DNA from: Bacteroidota bacterium
GTDB lineage: Bacteria > Bacteroidota > Bacteroidia > Chitinophagales > Chitinophagaceae
Direction of reading: 5' to 3'
Assembly: GCA_013285595.1 (NCBI GenBank)
Contig: JABDHF010000012.1
Coordinates: 1 to 54,996 of the forward strand
Length of the DNA: 54,996 nucleotides
Part shown: positions 24,716 to 33,089 of the stretch, piece by piece
How the letters are laid out: every line of letters begins with the position of its first letter
Position numbering within the stretch: position 1 is the first letter of the stretch
Position numbers and translations under genes: made by a program
The notes under the pieces: model-generated
Told to the model about the DNA's origin: nothing
What the model saw: only the letters and a program-made list of their open reading frames with translations
The model's database searches: none

Positions 24716-27583
24716 TTACCTGAGCAAAGTTAATGCGCCTTTGTAATATTGGAAAGTACCATCGGGCTTGCCTATTACTACCAGGTAGTTATAAGCGCCC
24801 ATATCCTGCGGCACACCATTAAATGTTCCGTCCCATCCTGTGTTTTCGCCGCCTTTCGCGTGGTATACCAGGTTACCCCAGCGGTTATACACGCTCATTT
24901 CCGCTACCGAGTTGCTGGTAAGATGCCCCACGCGGAACACATCATTAAGCCCATCGTTATTTGGCGTAAACGCATCCGGTATAAAGATGTCGTCATAGAT
25001 AAGATCCACGTTTACCGATGCCGATGTTTTGCAGCCGTGTACATCAATGCCATATACCGTGTAGGTAGTAGGTATTTTTGGGGTGGCTACCGGGTTATTG
25101 ATGTTAGGGTTATTGAGCGATCCATCGTCCGGAGACCACATATACAACAAAGAGCTGTCTGCATTAAGCTGCACACTGCTGCCGAAGTGTATTATTTGGT
25201 TAAAGGAAACATTGTAGAGTTTGGCTGTCTTTACACCAATGGTTACTTCGCGTGTTACAAAGCATGGCGTTCCCGGCACTGTCGCTGTTAACACGTAGGT
25301 CGTTCCTGCTTCAGGTGCAGCAAACGGAGTCATAATACTTGCGTCAGACAAGCCGATAGTTGGCGTCCAGCTAAATGTCTGGGTAGAATCACCGGTTACT
25401 ACGATCTCCAGCGATGATCCCATGCAAATGGTTGTATCATTGGTAAGAATCGTTGCTCTTGGATCAGCAACATCAATATTCACTGAGGCAACAGATGTAC
25501 AAAGCCCACCGGGAGAAACAGCTGTTACGGTGTAGACAGTGGTTACTGTAGGCGTAGCAACAGGGCTCTGGGCTGTAGCGTTGTTCAGGCCTACAGATGG
25601 CAACCACGAATAGAGCATGGTAGGGCTGCCATCGAGCCTTAGATCAACTGAATTGCCGTAACATATTATTGTATCCGGGGTAGTCAGCAGGTTGATGGCC
25701 GAGTTGATGACGCTAACGGTCAGTGTTCCAGAAGCATCCGGACAACCAGATCCCGGCCAGGTAGCGTTAAGCGCATATGAGGTAGTGACTGTGGGGCTTG
25801 CTACCGGCTGCAAGACGTTCGGATCACTCAGGCCGTCAGTTGGTGTCCAGTTGAATGCCGGGCCTGCGGTTGTGCTGGCTGCAACCTGTATAGGGAACGA
25901 GGTATAGATACAGATCGTAGTATCGGGCGTTAGCACCGAAATATTCAAAGTGTTGACCGTAACTTTTACAGATACAGTAGTAGGGCACATGCCTGCGGTT
26001 GTTGCCGTTACAGAATAGGTGGTAGTAACTGTGGGTGTGGCTACGGGATCTTGGGTAGCAGCACCACTCAGTCCTGCCGCAGGTGTCCAGCTATAGTCTA
26101 GTGTGGCAGACCCTGTTACCGTCAGCGGCAGCGATGTGCCCAGGCAAATGTTCGTATTCGGGGTCGCCATCGAGATCGTTGTATTCAGCACGGTCACGTT
26201 CACATTACTGGTTATTGACGGGCAGCCTGAATTCACCAGTATTGAGGTCAGCACATAATTGGTAGTAGTGGTGGGTGAGGCTGTAGGCTGGGCTACTGCG
26301 CCGCTGCTCAATGTTGCAGTGGGTGTCCAGTTATAAGAGAGCCCTGTACTGCTTTGGATGCGGAGCGGAAATGTGGCGCCGTTACAGATAGTGGTATCGG
26401 GCGTCAGCATATTTACAAACGGATGATCAAGTATATTCAGGGTAATGCTGTCTGCTATGCCGCAACTGAATGGTGATAGCAGATACATCACCATTGTGGT
26501 AGTGCCGGTAGGCAAGGTAATTAAACCCGTAATAGTAATATCTGCCGTAGTATCGCCGGCTGGTATCACTACGCTTGATGGCGCGCTGAAATCAACACCG
26601 TATACCCCGGTGCCGCCAAACGAAAAATTGATCGTTTGCGGCACAGCCAGCGCATGGCTGCACTGCACATGTACCACAGCCGGGTCGCAGCCCTTTGCTA
26701 TTGTGTGGGGTACGCTATTGATGGTAGTGCCTATAGAGTCAATATGGTCGAAATAAAATGAGTTGGTTTTAAGGCTGCCTGCTTCAATAAACACTCCTGA
26801 GTCATACAAGGCATTATTTGCATCGGCAATTGCAATTTTAAGATGATAAGAATTACAAGGGGTCACTGCAGAGAGTGCGGTCAGCTTTGTGGTGTAACCC
26901 TTATAGGTGATCTGTGTGCCGCCGGTATTATCGTAGTAATAAGAGGTAAAGGGTGAGCCCGGGCCCATGATGTTACAGTTAGCTATATTGCAGAAATAGG
27001 GCGGCGCCGATGAGCCTGGGACACCATTGTTAATACTGTTTACGGTAACAGGTATGTTGGTGCCGGGAACCAATGCCATATTCTGTGTGCCTACGATGCC
27101 GGGGCCTGAGATAAAAAACGCAAAAGCATCGTTGTAAGGGCCACAAGTAGAGTTGTTATATTCTTCCGAGCCAAACTGGTAATTGAAACTAACCGTGTCT
27201 CCATTAGGTATAAAGTCAAACTGGAGCACACAGGCATCGTGTGTAGTGGCGCCTGCAAGGACTGTGAGCGAGGCATCGCCGGCAGTACCATTAGAGGTGC
27301 TGGCTAAAAACGATTCTGTGCCACTTGTTTGTATCGATCTTCCTGTAGTTAATATAATACCGCTATCAATGGTAAGTGGCGTGCTTGTGGAAATAAAAGT
27401 GCCATTGGCAACGCCCGCGCAGGTGAGCACTGGCGACGATATGGTGATGCCCGGCCCTGCAAGCTTGGTGGCCAGCGCTAATGCAGTTTGGTTAGCAGTA
27501 ACTACAAGTTGTGAATGGGCCTGGAATGTTATTAATACTAGACAAAAAACTGCAAAAGGGTTATATACTTTACGGTACTGCAT
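24716..27583 (-). CDS. Secreted choice-of-anchor-L protein with Ig-like repeats and CHU_C sorting domain
   Basis: The 955-residue exported protein has a signal peptide ending near AHS|Q. A choice-of-anchor-L domain follows (about residues 28-300), with NQTALALATKLAGPGI, GIILTTGR, FQFGSEEYN-like and CGPYNDAFAFFISGPGI motifs. About six Ig/PKD-like repeats of about 80 residues come next, each with a TPDTTIC-type start and a SYNWTPT or FSWTPT core (about 395-840). The C-terminal 90 residues form a gliding-motility/CHU_C domain (PDAFTPNNDGLND, MSVYNRWGNLVY, GWDGTFNG, ending TLLR), which directs T9SS secretion. The likely role is cell-surface adhesion, but the ligand is unknown. Confidence 0.9.
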   Translation of the reverse strand: MQYRKVYNPFAVFCLVLITFQAHSQLVVTANQTALALATKLAGPGITISSPVLTCAGVANGTFISTSTPLTIDSGIILTTGRSIQTSGTESFLASTSNGTAGDASLTVLAGATTHDACVLQFDFIPNGDTVSFNYQFGSEEYNNSTCGPYNDAFAFFISGPGIVGTQNMALVPGTNIPVTVNSINNGVPGSSAPPYFCNIANCNIMGPGSPFTSYYYDNTGGTQITYKGYTTKLTALSAVTPCNSYHLKIAIADANNALYDSGVFIEAGSLKTNSFYFDHIDSIGTTINSVPHTIAKGCDPAVVHVQCSHALAVPQTINFSFGGTGVYGVDFSAPSSVVIPAGDTTADITITGLITLPTGTTTMVMYLLSPFSCGIADSITLNILDHPFVNMLTPDTTICNGATFPLRIQSSTGLSYNWTPTATLSSGAVAQPTASPTTTTNYVLTSILVNSGCPSITSNVNVTVLNTTISMATPNTNICLGTSLPLTVTGSATLDYSWTPAAGLSGAATQDPVATPTVTTTYSVTATTAGMCPTTVSVKVTVNTLNISVLTPDTTICIYTSFPIQVAASTTAGPAFNWTPTDGLSDPNVLQPVASPTVTTSYALNATWPGSGCPDASGTLTVSVINSAINLLTTPDTIICYGNSVDLRLDGSPTMLYSWLPSVGLNNATAQSPVATPTVTTVYTVTAVSPGGLCTSVASVNIDVADPRATILTNDTTICMGSSLEIVVTGDSTQTFSWTPTIGLSDASIMTPFAAPEAGTTYVLTATVPGTPCFVTREVTIGVKTAKLYNVSFNQIIHFGSSVQLNADSSLLYMWSPDDGSLNNPNINNPVATPKIPTTYTVYGIDVHGCKTSASVNVDLIYDDIFIPDAFTPNNDGLNDVFRVGHLTSNSVAEMSVYNRWGNLVYHAKGGENTGWDGTFNGVPQDMGAYNYLVVIGKPDGTFQYYKGALTLLR

Positions 27584-27687
27584 ATTAAAAGGTTGAACTT
27601 TCGGCGAAGTTCCCCAACACGTATTACCTAAATATTATGGAATTGTAAACCCAGCGCATTTATGAGGGGCGAAAACACACACACAAG

Positions 27688-29091
27688 TTATTTTTTTGCA
27701 ATTATTAACTTCCTGTTGTAGCTGTTGGCTCCTATTGTAAACCGGGCAAAATACATGCCGCTCGCATGGATCTCCGTATTGTAAGCATAGTTGCCTGGCT
27801 GTTGCAGTTCATTAGCAACAACAGAAACTACTTTTTGGCCCAAAACATTGAATATTTCCACGTTTACTTTTTCAGGCGATGAAAGATGATATGTTGCGGT
27901 TATATTTCCGTTTGACGGGTTAGGGTATACCGAAGGCTCTTCTGTCTGTGTATTATTTGCAGATACACTTGTAGGGCAGCCACTAACTGGCGTAAGCGTT
28001 CCGCCGAACAAGGTAAAATTTGCATGAAAAGACTGGTAATAGATATTTGCTGCAGCAGCGTTGTGTATGATAAGGGTATTCTCATCGTTTTTTGTATTGG
28101 CGCTTGCTGTCCAGTTATGAGAGCCTGTAAGTACCAGTGGGTCTGAGCAGGCGTCCGACGGGTCTACTATCATAAACTTATTATGATAAATGCCTGTGCT
28201 GTTATATACTATGAAATTACTTCCCAGCCCTGCAGTAAAAATGTCGTGTGGCGAATAGCTGTTGCTGTAGCTGTCATTTATTCCCGCTACATACACGCCG
28301 CTTGCATGTTTAGCCACGATCATGTTTGCGTCTGTATAGTCCGTAAATGTATACATGCCAAAATACAAATCAACATTGGCCGATGAAATGGCCGTTTGAA
28401 TATGCGTGTTTGTCCCATCTGCCGGGCTGAAGTATAATTCTACCTGGTTGCCATCAATGGTGAACGAGTGTCTTCCCAGGTCCGTTTTATCCGGCCCGAA
28501 TTTATTGGTAGAAAGATCCGGTGCCGTACCTGTGCCGCCCCACATCATATTAAACTGGTCAGTAAAAGCATGTGCAAGCGCCGAATCCTGTAACACCACG
28601 GCATTATTATAATCTGTGCCAAACTGCTCTGAGCTCCAGTCGAAAGAGCCTGTCCATACTACCGCATCCCCCGGGTCTGAAGAACCTGCATCAATAACCA
28701 CAAACTTGTTGTGCATAATACCATAACTGCCACTGGTAGGGCTGCCCAGAGTATGAATGGAGGCATTTAGCGCAGTAAGGCCCGTGTTGCTGGAGCTGCC
28801 ATCATATATCCACCGTACCTGCACGCCGCGCGCAAAAGCAGCATTAATTGCGGTAGCTATATTGGCATAGCTTCCAGACTGGTTGTAATCATATTGGGCA
28901 ATGTCAATAGTATACTTAGAGCGGCTGATATAAGCCACAAGAGTGTCTGCTATATTAGTACTGTACACAGCATTTACCCCGGTTGAAACACTATTGTCTA
29001 CCGGGCGGTTGAAATAGTACAATATTTTATTGCCGGCATTTACATTCAAAGAAGCGATCACGCACAAAAACAACAGTAGCCTTTTGGTCAT
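27688..29091 (-). CDS. Secreted phospholipase-D-like protein with T9SS type A tail
   Basis: The 467-residue protein has a signal peptide ending near VNA|G and two PLD-type HKD active-site motifs: HNKFVVIDAG in the first half and HNKFMIVDPS in the second. Each is followed by a WTGSFDWS or LTGSHNWT strand typical of the superfamily. The C-terminal 75 residues (SVYPNPSNGNI, VFNVLGQKV-like, GMYFARFTIG, YNRKLIIAKK) form a T9SS type A sorting domain. Superfamily members are phosphodiesterases acting on phospholipids or nucleic acids (bacterial nucleases and phospholipases share this motif). An extracellular nuclease or phospholipase are both plausible. The ATG at 29091 is preferred over an in-frame TTG two codons upstream. 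Confidence 0.9.
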   Translation of the reverse strand: MTKRLLLFLCVIASLNVNAGNKILYYFNRPVDNSVSTGVNAVYSTNIADTLVAYISRSKYTIDIAQYDYNQSGSYANIATAINAAFARGVQVRWIYDGSSSNTGLTALNASIHTLGSPTSGSYGIMHNKFVVIDAGSSDPGDAVVWTGSFDWSSEQFGTDYNNAVVLQDSALAHAFTDQFNMMWGGTGTAPDLSTNKFGPDKTDLGRHSFTIDGNQVELYFSPADGTNTHIQTAISSANVDLYFGMYTFTDYTDANMIVAKHASGVYVAGINDSYSNSYSPHDIFTAGLGSNFIVYNSTGIYHNKFMIVDPSDACSDPLVLTGSHNWTASANTKNDENTLIIHNAAAANIYYQSFHANFTLFGGTLTPVSGCPTSVSANNTQTEEPSVYPNPSNGNITATYHLSSPEKVNVEIFNVLGQKVVSVVANELQQPGNYAYNTEIHASGMYFARFTIGANSYNRKLIIAKK

Positions 29092-29214
29092 TTGCAATAA
29101 TTATTCGCAAGGCATGATTTACCCTGCAAGATTAAGGGGTGCAAGGTATTTGTTAATTTAACGCTACTGGTTAAAACGAAAGTTACCATTTCATTAAGTA
29201 ACTATTAAGCCGGC

Positions 29215-31398
29215 CTATCTTAGCAGCAGCACATCTCCTTTTCGTTCCACGATACCGCCAAGTATACACCCGAAAATGATATTGTAAAAGTACGTACCCA
29301 TATCAGCAGGCTTCCCTCCTGATTTGCCATCCCACCCATCGTTAAGGCCTGCATATACTATCTGTCCCCAGCGGTTAAAGATGTACATACGCTCAATATA
29401 ATATCCATAATCTTCTATCGGTCGAAACCTGTCGTTCCTGCCATCATCATTCGGTGTAAAAGCCGTAGGGATGGCTATATGGCCGTCACAGCATTTTTTT
29501 ACCTCTACAGCTATTCTTGCTCCAGGGCTCTCACAGCTGTTGATGGTTTGCGTAACGTAATAGTCATACGCGGCCAGCTCACCTGTAGATGGCGATGGCG
29601 CTAGCGTATCTCCCGTACTATCAGTAGCGCTATACCACCGCAGGTGGCTGCCTTGCGCGGTAAGCGCCGTTGGCCTGGTGTTTAAGCACAAGATAGCTGG
29701 TGATATTACCTTAGGCGTATCGGGTACCGTCACCGCAACAATGATCGCCGCCACAGATCTGCATTGATTGGTATCATTAGTAATGGTTAGCGTATAGATA
29801 CCTCCAGCCTGTTCATTAACATGGCCTATTGCAGGATCTAATAAAGTAGAAGTAAACCCTGCCGGGCCACTCCATTGATAGTTGTAATAAAGATTAGGAT
29901 ACACGGTGGAGGCATTAAAGCTCAGTTGGGTGTTATAGCAAATGCTGATGTTGTGTACAGCCTCTATTGCAGGAGTTAATTTGACGGTAAAATTTACCAC
30001 AGCCTTTTGTGGTGGGCACGAGCCTCCGGGTAAAGACGCGGTAACAATATAAGTTGTAGTGGAGAGCGGGGCTACCACCGGGTCTTTCAGTTTCGCATTA
30101 TTTATCCATGTATCAGGCGACCAGCTGTACGCAAGCAGATCGCTTCCGTTCAGTTGCAATAGCACACTATCATTCCCACACACAATTGTGTCCGGCGTCA
30201 TCATGCTGATATGTATCGTGTCGAAGATCACCATCAACGCGCTGTCTACTATATTGTTAGTGCCCGCACATGAGTAGGGCGAAAGAATATATAGCTGAAT
30301 GGTCTTTGTTCCGTTTGCCGGTGTTGCAAGCCCGTTGATAACCACATTGGCTACCGAATCGTTAGCGGGGATCACCACACTATCCGGCAGCGGGCTGTAG
30401 TCTGTGCCGCTTATGGCATTACCGCCCGTCACATACCGTATCATCTGTGCTTCAGACGATACTTGTGTGCGCTTTACCCGGAATGCCCCCGGCAGGCAAC
30501 CCTTTACACAGTAAGCAAAAGAGGTGTCCATGATAGGCCTCGTCACAGCATTTATATTATAGTTGGCAGTTTTCAGACTGCCAGCTTTTAAAAAAACACC
30601 GGAGTCATATAGCGGGTCTCCGGCGTCAGCTATTGCCAGCTTTAAATGGTAGGTATGGCATGGGGCAACGGCATGTTTTGCCTCCAGCACCTTAGTAAGG
30701 CCATAGTGCGTGAGTGTTTGCCCTGCAGCGTTATCTATATAGTAATCGGTAAACGGAGATCCGGCTCCTATACTGTTACAGTTCTCAATATTCCCCGATG
30801 CCCCGGGCACACCATTATTAATACTGTTAATGGTAACAGGGATATTAGTACCCGGTACCAGCGCCATATTCTCCCCGGCCGGTATGCCTGGTCCGGATAT
30901 AAAAAAGGCAAAGGCATCATTGTAAGGCCCGCACACCGCATTCTTGTATTCTTCTGAGCTGAATACATAGCTGAATTTAATAGAATCGCCATTTGGGATT
31001 ATATCGAATTCCAGGCTGCAGGCATCTATAGTTGGCTGCCCTGCCAGCGGGTTCAGCATTATATCGCCGGCCACACCATTATCAGTGCTGGCAAGGTAGC
31101 TGGAATAGCCGTTGATGCCATAGCTGCTGCCGGCGGTTACCGCCCGGCCTGTGGTTAGCACTATACCACTGTCTAATCCCAGGTTGCTGTTTACCACCCT
31201 GAAAATGCCGTTGGCAATCGCTGGACAGGTAAGTGTAGGGTTTAAGATGGTAACGCCCTCCCCGGCAAGTTTTTGCGCAAGTGCAGCAGCCGTTTGCGCA
31301 GCGCTTACATTTATCTGGCCAAAAGAAACGTAATGGAACAGGAGCAACAATAATGTTATCAATAACCGGCTGGTATTTTCCCTGCTCCTCATAACCAT
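29215..31398 (-). CDS. Secreted choice-of-anchor-L protein with CHU_C sorting domain
   Basis: A paralogue of the product at 24716-27583, 727 residues from the ATG at 31398. A GTG four codons upstream and an ATG two codons downstream are alternatives. It has a signal peptide ending SFG|Q and an anchor-L domain with QTAAALAQKLAGEGVTI, GIVLTTGR, FSSEEYKNAVCGPYNDAFA and FFISGPGIPAG. Then come fewer Ig-like repeats than in its paralogue and a CHU_C domain (PTAFTPNDDGRNDRF, MYIFNRWGQIVY, GWDGKSGG, ending VLLLR). It starts 18 bp after the upstream gene, so the two are probably co-transcribed. Presumed T9SS surface protein; ligand unknown. Confidence 0.88.
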   Translation of the reverse strand: MVMRSRENTSRLLITLLLLLFHYVSFGQINVSAAQTAAALAQKLAGEGVTILNPTLTCPAIANGIFRVVNSNLGLDSGIVLTTGRAVTAGSSYGINGYSSYLASTDNGVAGDIMLNPLAGQPTIDACSLEFDIIPNGDSIKFSYVFSSEEYKNAVCGPYNDAFAFFISGPGIPAGENMALVPGTNIPVTINSINNGVPGASGNIENCNSIGAGSPFTDYYIDNAAGQTLTHYGLTKVLEAKHAVAPCHTYHLKLAIADAGDPLYDSGVFLKAGSLKTANYNINAVTRPIMDTSFAYCVKGCLPGAFRVKRTQVSSEAQMIRYVTGGNAISGTDYSPLPDSVVIPANDSVANVVINGLATPANGTKTIQLYILSPYSCAGTNNIVDSALMVIFDTIHISMMTPDTIVCGNDSVLLQLNGSDLLAYSWSPDTWINNAKLKDPVVAPLSTTTYIVTASLPGGSCPPQKAVVNFTVKLTPAIEAVHNISICYNTQLSFNASTVYPNLYYNYQWSGPAGFTSTLLDPAIGHVNEQAGGIYTLTITNDTNQCRSVAAIIVAVTVPDTPKVISPAILCLNTRPTALTAQGSHLRWYSATDSTGDTLAPSPSTGELAAYDYYVTQTINSCESPGARIAVEVKKCCDGHIAIPTAFTPNDDGRNDRFRPIEDYGYYIERMYIFNRWGQIVYAGLNDGWDGKSGGKPADMGTYFYNIIFGCILGGIVERKGDVLLLR

Positions 31399-31416
31399 TG
31401 TTGGTTTCACCGTGTT

Positions 31417-32694
31417 TTAGTAAACCGTAACCTTCGTTGTGGTCACTGCCTGGTCGCTCTCTGCCTTTATATAGTAAAAGCCCCTGGTGAGCGATAGCGT
31501 AACTTCTTCGTTCTCATCTAATGCTGCTATCGTTTTGCGCATTACTGCAACGCCCATAATATTGTACACAGTAATGGTCGCATTAGTCATCGCATTATCT
31601 GCAGAAAAATGCACTGATCCGGCAGAAGGGTTTGGATATACTGAAGTATGTATTTCTTGCTGCGCAATGTTATTCACCACACCTGTAGCAGGGTCTGTAG
31701 CGCCCTCGTTCCCAGCCAGCCATATGGTAATATTCATCAGCAACAACCTGTGGTTGCCCGATGCATCTCCCGTATAGCCCGTGTACAAAGTACATGTCGG
31801 GTTACCGGTGCCGTCATCGGTTGGTGAGCTGTCTCCTATTGCGGCAATTTTGCCGTTCCCATACCGGCCATATGCCACCATCGCATTGGTATTGCCTGGC
31901 GTAGCGCCATTCTTAAAAATGACGCCTTTTACCGACGGGTTTTTTGAAGGGTCAAGGGTCATCGTCGTTCCGCCAGACCATTGCACTTTTGTTACATTGC
32001 CCATGGGCCCGTGGATAATGGAATCGGTCGCAGTAGCAGATATGTTGGTCGTGGTTTGTGAGATGTCAGCAATGTCAAAGGTTATTCCAAACGGATTTAC
32101 TGTAAAGGTGTTGTTGCTGAAAAAGTCGTTCCATATATGCGGCGAATCCCAGCCATCGCCATTGCGGTCGCTGTTATCATGGTCTGAGATAATGAACAAG
32201 CTGCCGCCGTTTTGCACAAACTGTATCAGCGCTGTTTTCTCCCCATCTGCAAACACTAAATTTGGCTCATCAACGATGAATATCTTGTAGTTGCTGAGGT
32301 CTTGGGCATTACCGCTGTTGCCATAAGTTATCTGGCTATTCCACGGCAGTGTCTCTACAGTATATCCCTTTTTCGCACAGTCAACGGCCCAGCTCGAAAG
32401 AGCCCCTGTCCAGTAGGTCTCCGGTGTGCTGCTCGTTATGCCGCTTTGCGCAGGTGTAGGTATTTGCTGGGGGTTGCTCTGGTGCCCCGGAGAGGTCATG
32501 TATGGCCCGCTCGTTCCTATACCCACGTTTGTCTGGTCTGCATCTATCACCCAGTCTGCGTTGCCGGCCATTTCAGCTTTTGTCGCGTCAAACAGTATGC
32601 GCACCGGTTGTGCATTTCCTGCGGCAGCAATGAATAAAGGGATCAATAGGAGTAAGAACTTATTAGGACAGTACTTAGGCTTTGAGAAGGTCAT
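31417..32694 (-). CDS. Secreted amidotransferase-fold (DUF4350/GATase-like) protein with T9SS type A tail
   Basis: The 425-residue exported protein starts MTFSKPKYCPNKF with a signal peptide ending near GNA|Q. The central part resembles the class-I amidotransferase-like fold seen in DUF4350 and related proteins: ILFDATKAEMAGNADWVIDAD, a SNYKIFIVDEPN strand, QFVQNGGSLFIISDHDNSDRNGDGWDSP and a late GRYGNGKIAAIGDSSPTDDG. I see no catalytic Cys-His-Glu triad, so a binding role is as likely as catalysis. The last 75 residues (TSVYPNPSAGSV, VYNIMGVAVM, GFYYIKAESD) form a T9SS type A sorting domain. The longer in-frame start 18 codons upstream lies on the promoter and is rejected. Confidence 0.8.
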   Translation of the reverse strand: MTFSKPKYCPNKFLLLLIPLFIAAAGNAQPVRILFDATKAEMAGNADWVIDADQTNVGIGTSGPYMTSPGHQSNPQQIPTPAQSGITSSTPETYWTGALSSWAVDCAKKGYTVETLPWNSQITYGNSGNAQDLSNYKIFIVDEPNLVFADGEKTALIQFVQNGGSLFIISDHDNSDRNGDGWDSPHIWNDFFSNNTFTVNPFGITFDIADISQTTTNISATATDSIIHGPMGNVTKVQWSGGTTMTLDPSKNPSVKGVIFKNGATPGNTNAMVAYGRYGNGKIAAIGDSSPTDDGTGNPTCTLYTGYTGDASGNHRLLLMNITIWLAGNEGATDPATGVVNNIAQQEIHTSVYPNPSAGSVHFSADNAMTNATITVYNIMGVAVMRKTIAALDENEEVTLSLTRGFYYIKAESDQAVTTTKVTVY

Positions 32695-32727
32695 CTTAGC
32701 ATTAAGAAATTGTAAAGAAATAATTTG

Positions 32728-32735
32728 CAAAAGTA
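32728..32735 (-). promoter_or_regulatory. Bacteroidota -7 promoter element
   Basis: The minus strand reads TACTTTTG (TAnnTTTG), 33 bp upstream of the ATG at 32694. It supports that start and the exclusion of the longer frame. No clear -33 element. Confidence 0.4.
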
Positions 32736-32757
32736 AGCGGCGCGCCATCTGTCACCG

Positions 32758-32788
32758 TTTAGGTGGCATTACGTTTGTGTTATCTTTG
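32758..32788 (+). promoter_or_regulatory. Bacteroidota promoter (-33/-7) with no gene directly behind it
   Basis: TTTA (32758-32761), a 19-bp spacer and TATCTTTG (32781-32788) match the TTTG-N19-TAnnTTTG consensus well. The predicted transcript would start near 32795, inside a 15-bp hairpin. The next plus-strand coding start is almost 300 bp away and has its own promoter. Confidence 0.45.
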
Positions 32789-32790
32789 TA

Positions 32791-32830
32791 TAAACAACAA
32801 AGGCAACCCACGGGCTGCCTTTGTTGTTTA
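32791..32830. terminator. Perfect 15-bp hairpin, terminator or small structured RNA
   Basis: TAAACAACAAAGGCA (32791-32805) pairs perfectly with TGCCTTTGTTGTTTA (32816-32830) around ACCCACGGGC. The loop can extend the stem with ACCC/GGGC-type pairing. It has no strong T-tract on either side. Confidence 0.5.
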
Positions 32831-33034
32831 TGGTAATACTTTTCTCAAGCGATTTGAATTAATGTGTCGGCCCGTTGTCTACAACCGCTTCTATAAAGCT
32901 TTGTAGGCTGGTAGGCACATTTGAGAGATGCTCCTGGTGCCATAGCTACCGGCTATTATTATGTATAGCTCGCCAGTTGAAAACAAGCCCCCGTGCCCCA
33001 TAACGTTAAGATAATATACAGTTAACCTAATGGT
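32831..33034. other. Intergenic stretch with possible structured RNA or gene relic
   Basis: No complete gene is visible. The plus strand can form short hairpins such as GTTGTctACAAC and GCTAT...ATAGC. On the minus strand a 36-codon frame begins near 32997 (MGHGGLFSTGELYIIIAGSYG). It shifts frame to WHQEHLSNVPTSLQSFIEAV and runs to a stop near 32860, which looks like protein sequence broken by a one-base shift. I cannot decide between a relic and a non-coding RNA. Confidence 0.3.
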
Positions 33035-33066
33035 TTTATTCGGTTCATAACCCGCCAATACTTTTG
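33035..33066 (+). promoter_or_regulatory. Bacteroidota promoter (-33/-7) for the Ig-like protein gene
   Basis: TTTA (33035-33038), a 20-bp spacer and TACTTTTG (33059-33066) fit the consensus. The start of transcription is expected near 33073, 17 nt before the ATG at 33090. Confidence 0.55.
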
Positions 33067-33089
33067 CACATTAAATCTACCTGGAAACC

